Under the pieces are notes generated by a model. It was given only the letters and a program-made list of their open reading frames with translations, made no database searches and was not told the origin of the DNA. From the NCBI GenBank assembly GCA_947625125.1, contig CANQNF010000005.1, positions 50,745 to 114,744 on the forward strand: a stretch of DNA of 64,000 nt, given 5' to 3'. Positions 17,051 to 25,695 of the stretch are shown piece after piece. The stretch comes from an uncultured Clostridia bacterium (GTDB taxonomy: Bacteria > Bacillota > Clostridia > Oscillospirales > Ruminococcaceae). Position 1 is the first letter of the stretch, and each line of letters begins with the position of its first letter. Position numbers and translations under genes: made by a program.

Positions 17051-18609
17051 CAGAATTTCGGCAGCTCGTCTCTTGTGATGATGACCTCGCTGTCATATAC
17101 TTTTTTCATCATATCGATGTCGGTATACGCTCCCGAGAGCTCGGTCGTGCCGTTTTTGACGAGGTAGTCCCAGTTCCAGACCGCGAACCAGAGCCAGTAG
17201 GCGTTGTCCCGAACAATTAAATCGGGGTCGGGCATCGTCGCGCATTCGCTCATCGTCACCATCTTCTCGCCGTCGGTCCATTCCGTCATATCCTCAAACA
17301 GCGCCGAGGAGACCCCGTAGTCGTGTGCGGCGCTGTAGATGTCGGTGGCGGCAATGTCGCAGTATTCGTCTCCCGGGTACCAGTCCTCGCCCTGGGCGTT
17401 CCAGACCCAGATCAGGTTGTCGAGCTTGTGATAATCGGTCATTCTCTCGTACATCAGCCTCCAAAGCCACTTGTACGCGTCCGCACCCGAAGCTCCCCAC
17501 CAGAACCATCCGCCCGAAGCCTCGTGCAGAGGTCTCCACAGGACTGTCACGCCGTTGTCCTCAAGCTTCTGAAGATGCTTGGAAATGGCGTCGATGTCGC
17601 TGACTATGCTGTACGCCTCCTTGGTTATCTTTCCGCTGTTGTAGAGCTTTCGTATGTCCCCGAGGCTCATGTGCGCCAGATCCTCCTTAGTGACGGCCTT
17701 TGAAAGCTTAAACGACGTATTTTCGGTATAGAATTCCGGCTCATTGCACGGCGCATACCAGTGCCAGTCGTAAACCACAAGCCCTCCGTCCTTGCTCCAC
17801 TTTATCGCCAGATCGTAGTCGTGGGCGGGTCTGCCTATGGGGTAGGGGTAACTCGGGCTGTCGAAAATAAAATCAAACGTCCTTATCGCGGGGTATTTGC
17901 CGAGGCCCTTATACAGCGCGTCGGTCTCGGTATTGTTTCCGTAGTCGGTGCATTGCCCGGCGAGAGTGCGTTTGCCGTAGATTGCCCTTAAATACTGATA
18001 AATATTCTGGGTCTTTAAATTCGCATACTCGTTGGAAAGCGTCTCGGAAGCGCCCTTGTAAACGCTGTCGGAGACGGAGGAGCCGTTCTGTATCTCGATA
18101 TAGTCCACCGAGAACCAGCTCCATCCCGAACCGAGCGTTATGCTGACAATGCCCTTTTCAAGATATATGCCGTCAAACGACGTCTCGACCCAATCGCCCG
18201 CCTCGGATATTACCGTGAAGCCCTTTTTGCCGTTGAACATGAAGTCGTTTTCCTTGTGGCTGCCGGCAGTGTGGCGGACCGTCACCTTGTAAAACTGGCT
18301 TGCGGGCACTCTTATCTTGATTTTAAAGCCGCCGTTGTCGGTCACGTCGACGTAGCCCTTGCCGGAATATCCCGACGTAGAAGTCTTAGCGCTCACGCCG
18401 TTTGAGTGGAATTTTCCCTTTTCGGCCTCGACTCTGACATGAAATTTCGTGCTCTTGGAAACTTTCGACTCGATTTTTTCGATGTCATAGCTCTCCGCCA
18501 TGATTATATCGTCGGGGTCGACCTTAGTCCTTTTAACGCTCTTTGCACCCATGCCGGTAAACGTCACGGCGGCCGCCAAAACAAGCGCCGTCAATCTTTC
18601 AAGCTTCAT
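17050..18609 (-). CDS. Secreted endo-beta-mannanase, CBM35-like plus GH26
   Basis: A 519-residue exported enzyme with a signal peptide (cleavage probably after about residue 22). Residues about 55-175 form a jelly-roll domain like CBM35 (VRVEAEKGKFHSNGVSAKT, VDYIEIQ). Residues about 200-510 are a GH26 TIM barrel: acid/base Glu363 in WRPLHEASGGWFWWG and nucleophile Glu455 in VTMSECATMPD. The enzyme should cut the backbone of mannan, glucomannan or galactomannan outside the cell. It follows the SGNH esterase gene by 11 bases in one operon under the AraC gene. It has no dockerin or wall anchor. Confidence 0.92.
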   Translation of the reverse strand: MKLERLTALVLAAAVTFTGMGAKSVKRTKVDPDDIIMAESYDIEKIESKVSKSTKFHVRVEAEKGKFHSNGVSAKTSTSGYSGKGYVDVTDNGGFKIKIRVPASQFYKVTVRHTAGSHKENDFMFNGKKGFTVISEAGDWVETSFDGIYLEKGIVSITLGSGWSWFSVDYIEIQNGSSVSDSVYKGASETLSNEYANLKTQNIYQYLRAIYGKRTLAGQCTDYGNNTETDALYKGLGKYPAIRTFDFIFDSPSYPYPIGRPAHDYDLAIKWSKDGGLVVYDWHWYAPCNEPEFYTENTSFKLSKAVTKEDLAHMSLGDIRKLYNSGKITKEAYSIVSDIDAISKHLQKLEDNGVTVLWRPLHEASGGWFWWGASGADAYKWLWRLMYERMTDYHKLDNLIWVWNAQGEDWYPGDEYCDIAATDIYSAAHDYGVSSALFEDMTEWTDGEKMVTMSECATMPDPDLIVRDNAYWLWFAVWNWDYLVKNGTTELSGAYTDIDMMKKVYDSEVIITRDELPKF

Positions 18610-18620
18610 ATCCGTCCTCC

Positions 18621-19889
18621 TCAGTGATTTTTAATATACTCTTTTATTACTTTGGCAGCCTCCTCGCCCATGGCCTTATGGCCGGCGGCGCTCGGATGGA
18701 GTCCGTCGCCCGAATCGTTTACGGACGTCAACTTTTCGGGGTCGTCGGGGTCGCACACCGCCGATGCAAAGTCGATATACCCGTCAAATCCGCTTTCCAC
18801 GCTCATCATCCAGGCGTTTATCTTACTGCGGATATTTTCGTGCAGCTCCGAGGCCCACCACTCGTTATTTCCGAACGGCGTGACTGTGCCGGCAAAAATT
18901 TTGATGCCCTTTTCGTGGCAGGCGTTTATCATCGCCCGGTATTCCTTTATCATGTCCTCCGAGGTGTCGGTCTGAGCGCCCGGGATGTCGTTCGTTCCGA
19001 TGAGGATGATGACATATCTTGCGCCGGAAATGTCGACCGCGTCGCGCTTGAATCTGTCCTTTGCGGCGATTCCCGAGCCTCCCCAAATGGCGTTGCCGCC
19101 TATGCCGGTGTTCACGACCGAGATATTAGCGGTGCTCGGGTCGGAGGCAAGCTCCTTTCCGAGGATGTCCGGCCATGCGTCAAAGCCGTTGAACGTCGAG
19201 ATGGAGCCGTCGGTTATGGAGTCCCCGAAGCAGACTACGGTCTCGCTGCCCTCGCTGTAGCCGTCCGCCCTGCAAAGGGAGAAATAGCTCCACATCCACT
19301 CGGTCGGGTTGAAGTTCTCCGAAACGTGGTTGCCGTCGGCGACCCAGCTTCCGCAGTCGCCCTCCTGATGGACCGACGGGAAAGCCGGAACGGAGCCGAA
19401 TTTTACCGAGACTGCTATAAAATCAAGCGCCGAATATTCAAAATCCACCTCGTCTGAGGTCAAGGTCTCGCCCGAAGGTATGCTTGCGCTCTCCGACCCG
19501 CCGAAAGTTATGACAGCGTCGGTCGAGGCGTCGATGTTCGGCTCGCCGGGTTTTAAAAGCTTCGCTACATGCACCGACTCAATTTCAAGCTTCTCTCCGG
19601 GAGCGTCGAGGGAAGAGGAGTGCTCGTTTGAAAATGTCAGGCGAATTTTGCTGCCCGAAGTCGAGGTCTGAAACTGCTGGCGGCAGGTCGAGCCCGAAAG
19701 ATGCGGGTTTTTGGGCATCATGTCGATGTTCGAGGGCTGCATTGCCGCCGCAAATATACAGCTCCAACCGTCCGAGGGCTCGGGATCCGCAAGCTTTGCG
19801 ACCTCCTCGTCGGGAGCTTTCCCGCAGGAACAGCAGCCGAGACAAAGCGAAAATCCCACGGCGAGAGATAAAATCTTTCTGAAAATCAT
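18621..19889 (-). CDS. SGNH/GDSL esterase lipoprotein, probable carbohydrate deacetylase
   Basis: A 422-residue surface lipoprotein (lipobox LGCCSC) starting at ATG 19889 behind AAGGAGG. Residues about 30-190 are a beta domain with the SN-rich segment RLTFSNEHSSSLDAPGEKL known from a two-domain SGNH group. The hydrolase domain shows FGDSITDG with the nucleophile Ser, GGNAIWG, GTNDIPG, and DGLHPSAAGH with the catalytic Asp and His. Its coupling with a GH26 mannanase suggests it removes acetyl groups from acetylated mannan so the mannanase can act. The substrate is inferred from context only. Confidence 0.88.
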   Translation of the reverse strand: MIFRKILSLAVGFSLCLGCCSCGKAPDEEVAKLADPEPSDGWSCIFAAAMQPSNIDMMPKNPHLSGSTCRQQFQTSTSGSKIRLTFSNEHSSSLDAPGEKLEIESVHVAKLLKPGEPNIDASTDAVITFGGSESASIPSGETLTSDEVDFEYSALDFIAVSVKFGSVPAFPSVHQEGDCGSWVADGNHVSENFNPTEWMWSYFSLCRADGYSEGSETVVCFGDSITDGSISTFNGFDAWPDILGKELASDPSTANISVVNTGIGGNAIWGGSGIAAKDRFKRDAVDISGARYVIILIGTNDIPGAQTDTSEDMIKEYRAMINACHEKGIKIFAGTVTPFGNNEWWASELHENIRSKINAWMMSVESGFDGYIDFASAVCDPDDPEKLTSVNDSGDGLHPSAAGHKAMGEEAAKVIKEYIKNH

Positions 19890-19918
19890 AATACCTGCCT
19901 CCTTAATATTCTGATTAA

Positions 19919-19947
19919 ATGTTATCATCATGTTAATTTTATGTCAA
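19919..19947 (-). promoter_or_regulatory. Promoter of the esterase-mannanase operon
   Basis: Minus-strand TTGACA (19942-19947), 17 bases, TAACAT (19919-19924), 30 bases before the esterase ATG and inside the gap after the AraC gene. Confidence 0.6.
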
Positions 19948-19949
19948 TG

Positions 19950-20786
19950 TTAAAAATTGAACATCGCAAAGCTCTTTCGGTATTCAAGCGGCGTTATTCC
20001 CTCGTGCTTTTTAAAGACCGAGCAGAAATATGCCGACTCGGAAAAACCGACCTCTTTGGAGATCGCGGCTATGGTCTCGTCGGTCTCGGTCAGCAGTCTT
20101 TTGGCCTCGCGTATCCTGAGACGGTTTATGTATTCCTTTGGCCGGGCGTTCATGTTCTCCCGAAAAATTCGGCAGAAATGCTGGTGAGACACACCCGCCA
20201 TTTCGGACAGCGCAGTAAGGGGGAAGTCCTCCCTAAAATGCTCCTCAATATAATTTAAGACCCGTGTCATCAGTTCGGAGCGCTCAAGTCTGCTCTGGCT
20301 CTTAGGGATGTCGGTCCGGCGGTAGAATTCGAGGAGGTACTGGTACACCAGCCCCGAGCACATCACGCCGCCGTAAACGCGGTCGTTGGCCGCATAGCGG
20401 TACATTCTGCCGAAAAGAGCGGTGAACGGTTTTACGTCGTCGAGGGCTATTACGGCGGGCTTCGTGAGGCCGAGCAGGCTTAAAATGTGTATCACAGCGT
20501 AGCCGTCGAACGTGACGAATTTGACCCGCCATTTTCCCGAGACGGCACGGTATTCGTGGGGGTAGTTGGCGGGCAGAAACAGGCATTCCGACGCTCCGAC
20601 CCGTACGGTCAGGTTGTCAAAGCTGACGGTGCCCTCGCCGGCCTCGGACAGGATTATCTGGTGCCAGTGATAGCCGGTCGGTCGCGAGATGGGCTGCTGC
20701 CAGTCGGTCCCGCCGATGCCGGTAAGGTGGATGGGAAGTTTCCGGGCTTCGAGGTTGTATGGGTAAATAACAGAGTCAAGATCCAT
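19950..20786 (-). CDS. AraC/XylS-family regulator of the mannan locus
   Basis: A 278-residue transcription regulator. The N-terminal half is a cupin-like sugar-sensing domain (GYHWHQIILSEAGEGTVSF, CLFLPANYPHEY). The C-terminal 100 residues contain two helix-turn-helix motifs (LTALSEMAGVSHQHFCRIF and IAAISKEVGFSESAYFCSVF, then GITPLEYRK). It is encoded directly before the esterase and mannanase genes on the same strand, with 60 bases between, so it most likely controls them in answer to a mannan-derived oligosaccharide. It has its own promoter. The effector is unknown. Confidence 0.93.
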   Translation of the reverse strand: MDLDSVIYPYNLEARKLPIHLTGIGGTDWQQPISRPTGYHWHQIILSEAGEGTVSFDNLTVRVGASECLFLPANYPHEYRAVSGKWRVKFVTFDGYAVIHILSLLGLTKPAVIALDDVKPFTALFGRMYRYAANDRVYGGVMCSGLVYQYLLEFYRRTDIPKSQSRLERSELMTRVLNYIEEHFREDFPLTALSEMAGVSHQHFCRIFRENMNARPKEYINRLRIREAKRLLTETDETIAAISKEVGFSESAYFCSVFKKHEGITPLEYRKSFAMFNF

Positions 20787-20809
20787 TTTTTAGCGCTCCT
20801 TTCGGTTTA

Positions 20810-20838
20810 ATTATAGAGCAGCAGAGCGAAAAAGTCAA
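20810..20838 (-). promoter_or_regulatory. Promoter of the AraC regulator gene
   Basis: Minus-strand TTGACT (20833-20838), 17 bases, TATAAT (20810-20815), 24 bases before the ATG. Confidence 0.8.
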
Positions 20839-20903
20839 CAAAAATATTAAAAAACCCGCAAAAATAATGTTCATAAAGTTATATTTTTATAAAAAGTTGA
20901 TAT

Positions 20904-20944
20904 AAAAAACCCGCCTCGGCATTTCTGTCGGGGCGGCTTTTTAA
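20904..20944 (-). terminator. Terminator of the FtsEX operon
   Basis: CCGCCTCGGC (20911-20920) pairs, with G-T wobbles, to GTCGGGGCGG (20927-20936); T residues follow on the minus strand. It lies just after the lipoprotein stop at 20953. Confidence 0.7.
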
Positions 20945-20952
20945 GTACAGAT

Positions 20953-22167
20953 TTAATTCGACGTGTAGATGACGACTGTTTTCCCAAAGCTTAAATCAGG
21001 GGTCAAATTAAGCGCGATTTCAAGCGGTTCGTCGTTGGGAATCTCATATTCCTTGCGAATTTCATCGTCGGTCTTTGACATTTTGAATATTACGCCCCAA
21101 CCGCCCGCGGGTATATCCGGCACACCTACCGCGTCGCTGTTATCATAATTACCGTCAATCTGTTTGCAGTTAAAATTATAACTGTCGTCAACCCTTTTGC
21201 CGTTGAGCATGACGTCGACCGAGCCAGCCATTGTGCCATACTTTTCGCCGTTGTCGGCTGCAACTAAGCTTATGACAATTCCGTCGTCGGTTTGTTTTTT
21301 GTAAACATCAACGTCGGGAAACATTTCGATTTCTTCCATCGTGACAGTTTGAATCTTCTCACCAAGATACTTCGTAAAATCGCCGTCTTTATACTCGGAG
21401 GTCTTAAGAGTGGCGCTCCTGAGCTCGTACTCGGAATCGCTGCCGACCTGTATCTGATATTTTATCGTGATAGTTTCGATTGGGAAATCCGCGACGTCAA
21501 CGTCCAAAAGATTTGCCACGTTTATGTAATTTTTGATTAAATTATCAACACCGGATAACCTGATCGCAGCCGGGCTTTCACTGCCGGCCTCTACGGTGCA
21601 GTAGTCCCCTGAGCCGTAGGCGGGATCATGTTCAAATCCGGCATAGATAGGGTAATCTCTGTCGTTCACAAAAACAGAGTCAACAGACTCAATATAAAAG
21701 TTAAGCTTCTTGTTATCGGGATTCTGATTCGATACATCAAACCAGAGCACCGGTTCTTCTTCGGAACGGCACCATGTTTCTACGCGGTCTGCGTCAAAAC
21801 CGCTGCAAGTTACGGTCACGCCGTTTTCGTTATAAATCGTGCCGTCCTCGAAGCTTAAAGAGAGCAGACGTTCTTTAAACATTTCTTCGGGAGTCGGCGG
21901 TTCTGTTTCTTCAGGTTCTGTCTCGGCAGGCTCGGTCTCTTCCGGCTCGGTAACTTCCGGTTCGGTCTCTGCCGGCTCGGTCGCTTCGGGTTCTGTATGA
22001 GCCAAATCAGCGGTTTGCTTGTCGGTCTGCCCGTTCTGTTCCACGGACTCGGTCGTTTGTCCGCCGATTGCAGGCTGCTCGGGTTCGTTCTTTTCGCCGT
22101 TGCCGCAGGCGGTCAACGAAAAAATCATAGCCGCGCAAAGAATTATGCTTAAAGCGCGCATTTTCAT
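20953..22167 (-). CDS. Lipoprotein with TEPE-repeat linker, unknown function
   Basis: A 404-residue lipoprotein (lipobox LTAC) starting at ATG 22167 behind GGGAGG. Residues about 55-92 are a repetitive Thr-Glu-Pro-Glu linker that would cross the peptidoglycan. The remaining 310 residues are beta-rich and extracellular, with a segment like paired immunoglobulin-type or DUF5067-type domains (TVTCSGFDADRVETWCRSEE, WFDVSNQNPDNKKLNFYIES). It is the last gene after ftsE-ftsX-M23-S41, 92 bases behind the S41 stop, and may be co-transcribed. No catalytic motif is visible. A structural or sensory envelope role is possible. Confidence 0.8.
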   Translation of the reverse strand: MKMRALSIILCAAMIFSLTACGNGEKNEPEQPAIGGQTTESVEQNGQTDKQTADLAHTEPEATEPAETEPEVTEPEETEPAETEPEETEPPTPEEMFKERLLSLSFEDGTIYNENGVTVTCSGFDADRVETWCRSEEEPVLWFDVSNQNPDNKKLNFYIESVDSVFVNDRDYPIYAGFEHDPAYGSGDYCTVEAGSESPAAIRLSGVDNLIKNYINVANLLDVDVADFPIETITIKYQIQVGSDSEYELRSATLKTSEYKDGDFTKYLGEKIQTVTMEEIEMFPDVDVYKKQTDDGIVISLVAADNGEKYGTMAGSVDVMLNGKRVDDSYNFNCKQIDGNYDNSDAVGVPDIPAGGWGVIFKMSKTDDEIRKEYEIPNDEPLEIALNLTPDLSFGKTVVIYTSN

Positions 22168-22259
22168 GGTTGTTTTCCTCCCTTATTGCCGCCTTTGCGG
22201 CTTAAATTCTCAACGGACGGCCGCCGTCCTTTACTCGTATTATTACTTCTTATTACTGC

Positions 22260-23465
22260 TTATTGTTCCGCCGGGATTTGGCTCGTGACGACTTCGATAG
22301 CCCGGTGGAGCGCGTTGTCGGTCGTCTCGTCAAGAAGCGCTAACTGCTCGTCGGTGTCGCCGTTCGTGACCGTCGCCTCATAGTCCGGCTTGACTCCTAC
22401 GCCCTCTATTTCAATAGTCTGAGTCCTCAGCGTCGATATCGGGAGCACTATCGCCGTGCCGTCGTATAAAGAATAACTCTCGAAAAAGTCCCCCTCGCCG
22501 GCCGTCGTCATCCCGACTATCGGGCTCTTAAGTCCGTCCTTTAAGGAAGCTGCAAACAGCTCGGCAGGCCCTTTTGTGCGCTCGTTTACGATGGTGCAGA
22601 CAGGTACCGACGGGGTCCTGTCGCCGTTTCCGGTCTCATAGACCGACTGTGTGCCGTCGCGGCCGATGTTTATCGCCACGGACGAATCCAAGGGCAGCAA
22701 TGCCGCCAAAATATTCACGGCAGGGTCGTAGATATCGCCGCCGTTGTTTCTCAGATCTATTATAAGCCCCTTTACGCCCTGGGATTGGAGCGACGAATAC
22801 GCCGCCATGAACTGCTGGAAAGTTTTTTCATTAAACGTTCTGATTTTTATGTATCCGAGATCGCCGTACGTCCTCGCCTGAACGGTGGCGACAGTCATCT
22901 GGGTGGTGGATACGACGACCGTCCGCTCTGCTCCCGAAGATGTCAGAGTCACCTCGAGTTGGGTGCCCGAAGCGCTTCTTAAAAGCTCGCAGGACTCCTG
23001 ATAACCGATGTCGAGACAGGACTGCCCGTTAATCTCGACTATCGTGTCGCCCACGCTTATGCCCGAAGCCGACGCAGGACTGTTCGCAAGCACCTCCGTC
23101 ACGGTGGGATATCCGCCGTCCTCACGGGTATATACGCCGATACCTAAGTGGGTGCCGCTCTGGCGCTCCTTATAGACTGCGTATTCCTGTGCGGTCATAT
23201 AATCGGCCTCGGCGTCCTCGATGATGGAAATATAACCCTCGGCAAGCGCCTCTATAAGCTTATCCTCGTCGATGGTGCCGTCGTAGTACGCCCTGACGTA
23301 GGAGTCTATCTGCTCAAGCTTCTGGTACATCTCAGCTCTTTGCTGGACGTCGGCGACGAGGTTGTTATAAATGTTCATCGAGTAGCTTGTCGAGATTATA
23401 AACGTGATAGCGGCGGCTATTGCCATTAAAGCAATAGCCAGCCCAAGTGATATTTTACGGTTCAT
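22260..23465 (-). CDS. S41 C-terminal-processing protease homologue without catalytic Ser and Lys
   Basis: A 401-residue protein with one N-terminal membrane helix (about 7-25), a PDZ domain (about 105-185, HLGIGV and ISVGDTIVEINGQ) and an S41 domain (GYIKIRTFNEKTF, GLIIDLRNNGGD). In active CtpA/CtpB proteins the catalytic Ser lies in NEGSASASE and the Lys in GKG. Here these read NERTKGPAE (Gly299) and GEG (Glu324), so the peptidase should be inactive. The fold and PDZ pocket appear intact. It follows the M23 hydrolase gene by 10 bases in the FtsEX operon, so it may be a binding scaffold or regulator of the hydrolase rather than a protease. Confidence 0.88.
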   Translation of the reverse strand: MNRKISLGLAIALMAIAAAITFIISTSYSMNIYNNLVADVQQRAEMYQKLEQIDSYVRAYYDGTIDEDKLIEALAEGYISIIEDAEADYMTAQEYAVYKERQSGTHLGIGVYTREDGGYPTVTEVLANSPASASGISVGDTIVEINGQSCLDIGYQESCELLRSASGTQLEVTLTSSGAERTVVVSTTQMTVATVQARTYGDLGYIKIRTFNEKTFQQFMAAYSSLQSQGVKGLIIDLRNNGGDIYDPAVNILAALLPLDSSVAINIGRDGTQSVYETGNGDRTPSVPVCTIVNERTKGPAELFAASLKDGLKSPIVGMTTAGEGDFFESYSLYDGTAIVLPISTLRTQTIEIEGVGVKPDYEATVTNGDTDEQLALLDETTDNALHRAIEVVTSQIPAEQ

Positions 23466-23474
23466 AGATCTTCC

Positions 23475-24767
23475 TTAGTATTTTACAAGATTGAAGCTCT
23501 CCGGGTCTTTTCTTTCGCCGTCCACTCTGACTTCAAAGTGGAGGTGGAAACCGGTCGACCAGCCGGTAGAACCGACATGTCCTATGACCTGTCCCGTAGT
23601 GACGGTCTGGCCCTCCTTGACGGTTATCTCGGTGGCATGCCCGTAGAGGGTGGCATATCCTCCGCCGTGGTCAATAATGCAGTAGTTTCCGAAGCCTCCG
23701 CCGCATCCGCAGGAGCCGTCCTTGCCGTAGTTGTGGGAGCAGCCGTTATATACCTCTATGACTATGCCGGAGTTCGCGGCCGTGATGTCGTCGCCCTTGT
23801 GAGCGCCGATATCTATGCCCTTATGGTTGTTTATGCTCCTCGGGCCGTAGTGGGAGGTTATCGTGTAATTGCCGGGAGCAGGCCAGAGGAACGTCCCCGC
23901 CTCAAGATCTCCCATATATTCCTTGCGGGCTTTCTGGCGGATTATCTCCTCAAGCTTGTCGTTATATTCTTCCTGCTGCTTTTTGAGCTCGTCAAGGTCG
24001 TCCTCAAGGTCGTCCTTTTGCTTTTCAAGCTCTCTCTGGGCCTTTTTGGACTGCTTCATTAAATCTTCAAGGTCGGCAAGTTTCCCGTCCCATTCGTCCT
24101 TTTTGGCCTCCACGTCGGCCTTTTTCTGCTCGGTTATCTCTTTTGTCTCGTCAAGAGCCGCTTCCTCGTTTTCAAGCTCAAGCTCCGCCGCCTCAAGCTC
24201 CCCTATTTTTTCATGGAGAGTCTCGATAAGCCCGTCGTTGTAGCTTGCGATGCGCTTTACGAACTCCATCCTCATGAGCATGTCGAAGAAATCCTCGGAG
24301 CCTAAGATTATAGACGCAACGGAGTCGTTGCCGTTTAAATACATCGCCCGAAGCGACTGTCCGTATTTATAGGAGATGTCCTCGACCTCGTCCTCGTTGT
24401 CGGAAATCCTCTGCTCTTGGATGGCTATCTCGGCCTCTAAGACGGCTATCTCGTCCTCCAAGGATTCGATCTGATCGCCGTAGTCGCGTATCTGCTCGGA
24501 AAGCTTCGCAAGGTAGTCGCTGACCTCGTCGATCTGCTCGTCTATGGCCTCCTGGTTCTCCTTTTCCTTGGAGATGTCCCCTCGGGTCTCCTTAATTTTT
24601 TTGTCAAGCTCGGCCTGCTTCTTTTTGGAGGCTTCTATCTGAGCCTCAAGGTCGTCCTGCTCGTCGGCGGATACTATCCCCGATGATGAATAGGAAAACG
24701 CTGTGAACGCGACTGCGCAGGCAAGCGCCACGGCAGCGATTTTTTTGCGAATGTCTCTTAGCTTCAA
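23475..24767 (-). CDS. M23 peptidoglycan hydrolase with coiled coil, FtsEX partner (EnvC/PcsB type)
   Basis: A 430-residue exported protein. A signal peptide (cleavage after about residue 34) is followed by a long Glu/Lys-rich coiled coil (about 36-290) and a LytM/M23 domain (about 298-425). The zinc site is complete: NHKGIDIG gives the first His and Asp, GHAT another His, and HLHFEV the catalytic pair. A Cys-rich insertion (CSHNYGKDGSCGCGGG) is present. In this family the coiled coil holds the hydrolase inactive until FtsEX moves it. The gene lies directly after ftsX. It probably cleaves peptide cross-links during cell growth or division. Confidence 0.93.
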   Translation of the reverse strand: MKLRDIRKKIAAVALACAVAFTAFSYSSSGIVSADEQDDLEAQIEASKKKQAELDKKIKETRGDISKEKENQEAIDEQIDEVSDYLAKLSEQIRDYGDQIESLEDEIAVLEAEIAIQEQRISDNEDEVEDISYKYGQSLRAMYLNGNDSVASIILGSEDFFDMLMRMEFVKRIASYNDGLIETLHEKIGELEAAELELENEEAALDETKEITEQKKADVEAKKDEWDGKLADLEDLMKQSKKAQRELEKQKDDLEDDLDELKKQQEEYNDKLEEIIRQKARKEYMGDLEAGTFLWPAPGNYTITSHYGPRSINNHKGIDIGAHKGDDITAANSGIVIEVYNGCSHNYGKDGSCGCGGGFGNYCIIDHGGGYATLYGHATEITVKEGQTVTTGQVIGHVGSTGWSTGFHLHFEVRVDGERKDPESFNLVKY

Positions 24768-24789
24768 AGCAATTCTCCTTTCACTGAGC

Positions 24790-25695
24790 TTAAACCTTGA
24801 GATGCTTTCTTGCGGCGATGACCGTTCCCAGAGAGCTTAACAAAACTCCCACGACGAGATATGCGACCGCTGTTTTTACGGCGATCTCGTCAAACGGTAT
24901 CAGCGCCTTGAAGCCGAATATGGACAGCATGGACACATCGGTCGAGAACATTGAGAATACCTCGTGGTACGCAAACCATGTTATGCCGAATGAAATAGCT
25001 GCCGAAAGTATGCCGATTATTAAGCCCTCGACGAAGAAAGGTATCTCGATAAAGGGCTTTGAAGCGCCGACGTAGCGCATTATGTTTATCTCGCGTCTTC
25101 TTGCGTACACCGAAGTCTTTGTGGTGTTCGAGATGATTATGAAGCATACCACAAGCAGCGCGATTATCACCGCCGTGAACAAAAGGGTGGTGACGTTTCT
25201 TATTCCGACCAAAATCGACGCAAAGTCATCCGGCGACTGTACGGAATCCACCGCCTCGAGCGTGCTTATCTGCGAGACGGTCTTTGAGAGCTCGTCGATG
25301 TCCTTGACGCGGATGCGGTAGCAGTCGGGAAGCGGGTTCTCGGTGATGTAGCGGAAATCCTGAAGCTCTTCTTCGCTGAATGTAGAGAGAAGATCCTGCC
25401 ATGCCTCGTCGCGGGAATGGAAATTAACTTCCGAGACGTTAGGGTTCTTAGCAAGCTCCTCCCCCAAAAGATTTACATTGTTTTCGGGGGCGTTGTCGGA
25501 AATTACGACTATGACCTCGTTTCTTGACTCGATGGAGCCTATCATGCGGTTTATGTTCATCGACAAAAGGACGGAAATTCCCACCATCATCAGCGAAATC
25601 GTCACGACGCAAAGAGAGGCAAAGGAATTTATCCTGTTGTACCAAAGTCCCGCAAAGCCCTGCTTTACGAGATATTTAAAGCTGCTGACTCTCAT
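24790..25695 (-). CDS. ftsX: Cell-division ABC transporter permease FtsX
   Basis: A 301-residue membrane protein with the FtsX plan: a cytoplasmic N-terminus (FKYLVKQGFAGLWYNRINS), a membrane helix (about 20-45), an extracellular loop (about 50-165) that should contact the M23 coiled coil, and three C-terminal helices. The motif ARRREINIMRYVGASKPFI in the cytoplasmic loop is typical. GGAGG precedes the ATG at 25695, and the gene overlaps the end of ftsE by 20 bases. FtsX does not transport; it passes the ATPase cycle of FtsE to a peptidoglycan hydrolase outside the cell. Confidence 0.95.
   Translation of the reverse strand: MRVSSFKYLVKQGFAGLWYNRINSFASLCVVTISLMMVGISVLLSMNINRMIGSIESRNEVIVVISDNAPENNVNLLGEELAKNPNVSEVNFHSRDEAWQDLLSTFSEEELQDFRYITENPLPDCYRIRVKDIDELSKTVSQISTLEAVDSVQSPDDFASILVGIRNVTTLLFTAVIIALLVVCFIIISNTTKTSVYARRREINIMRYVGASKPFIEIPFFVEGLIIGILSAAISFGITWFAYHEVFSMFSTDVSMLSIFGFKALIPFDEIAVKTAVAYLVVGVLLSSLGTVIAARKHLKV

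Noticed and set aside
18624..19457. 277-codon plus-strand frame opposite the SGNH esterase gene
   Set aside because: Lies fully antisense to a gene with complete catalytic motifs; composition is that of a reversed GC-rich frame and there is no start signal.
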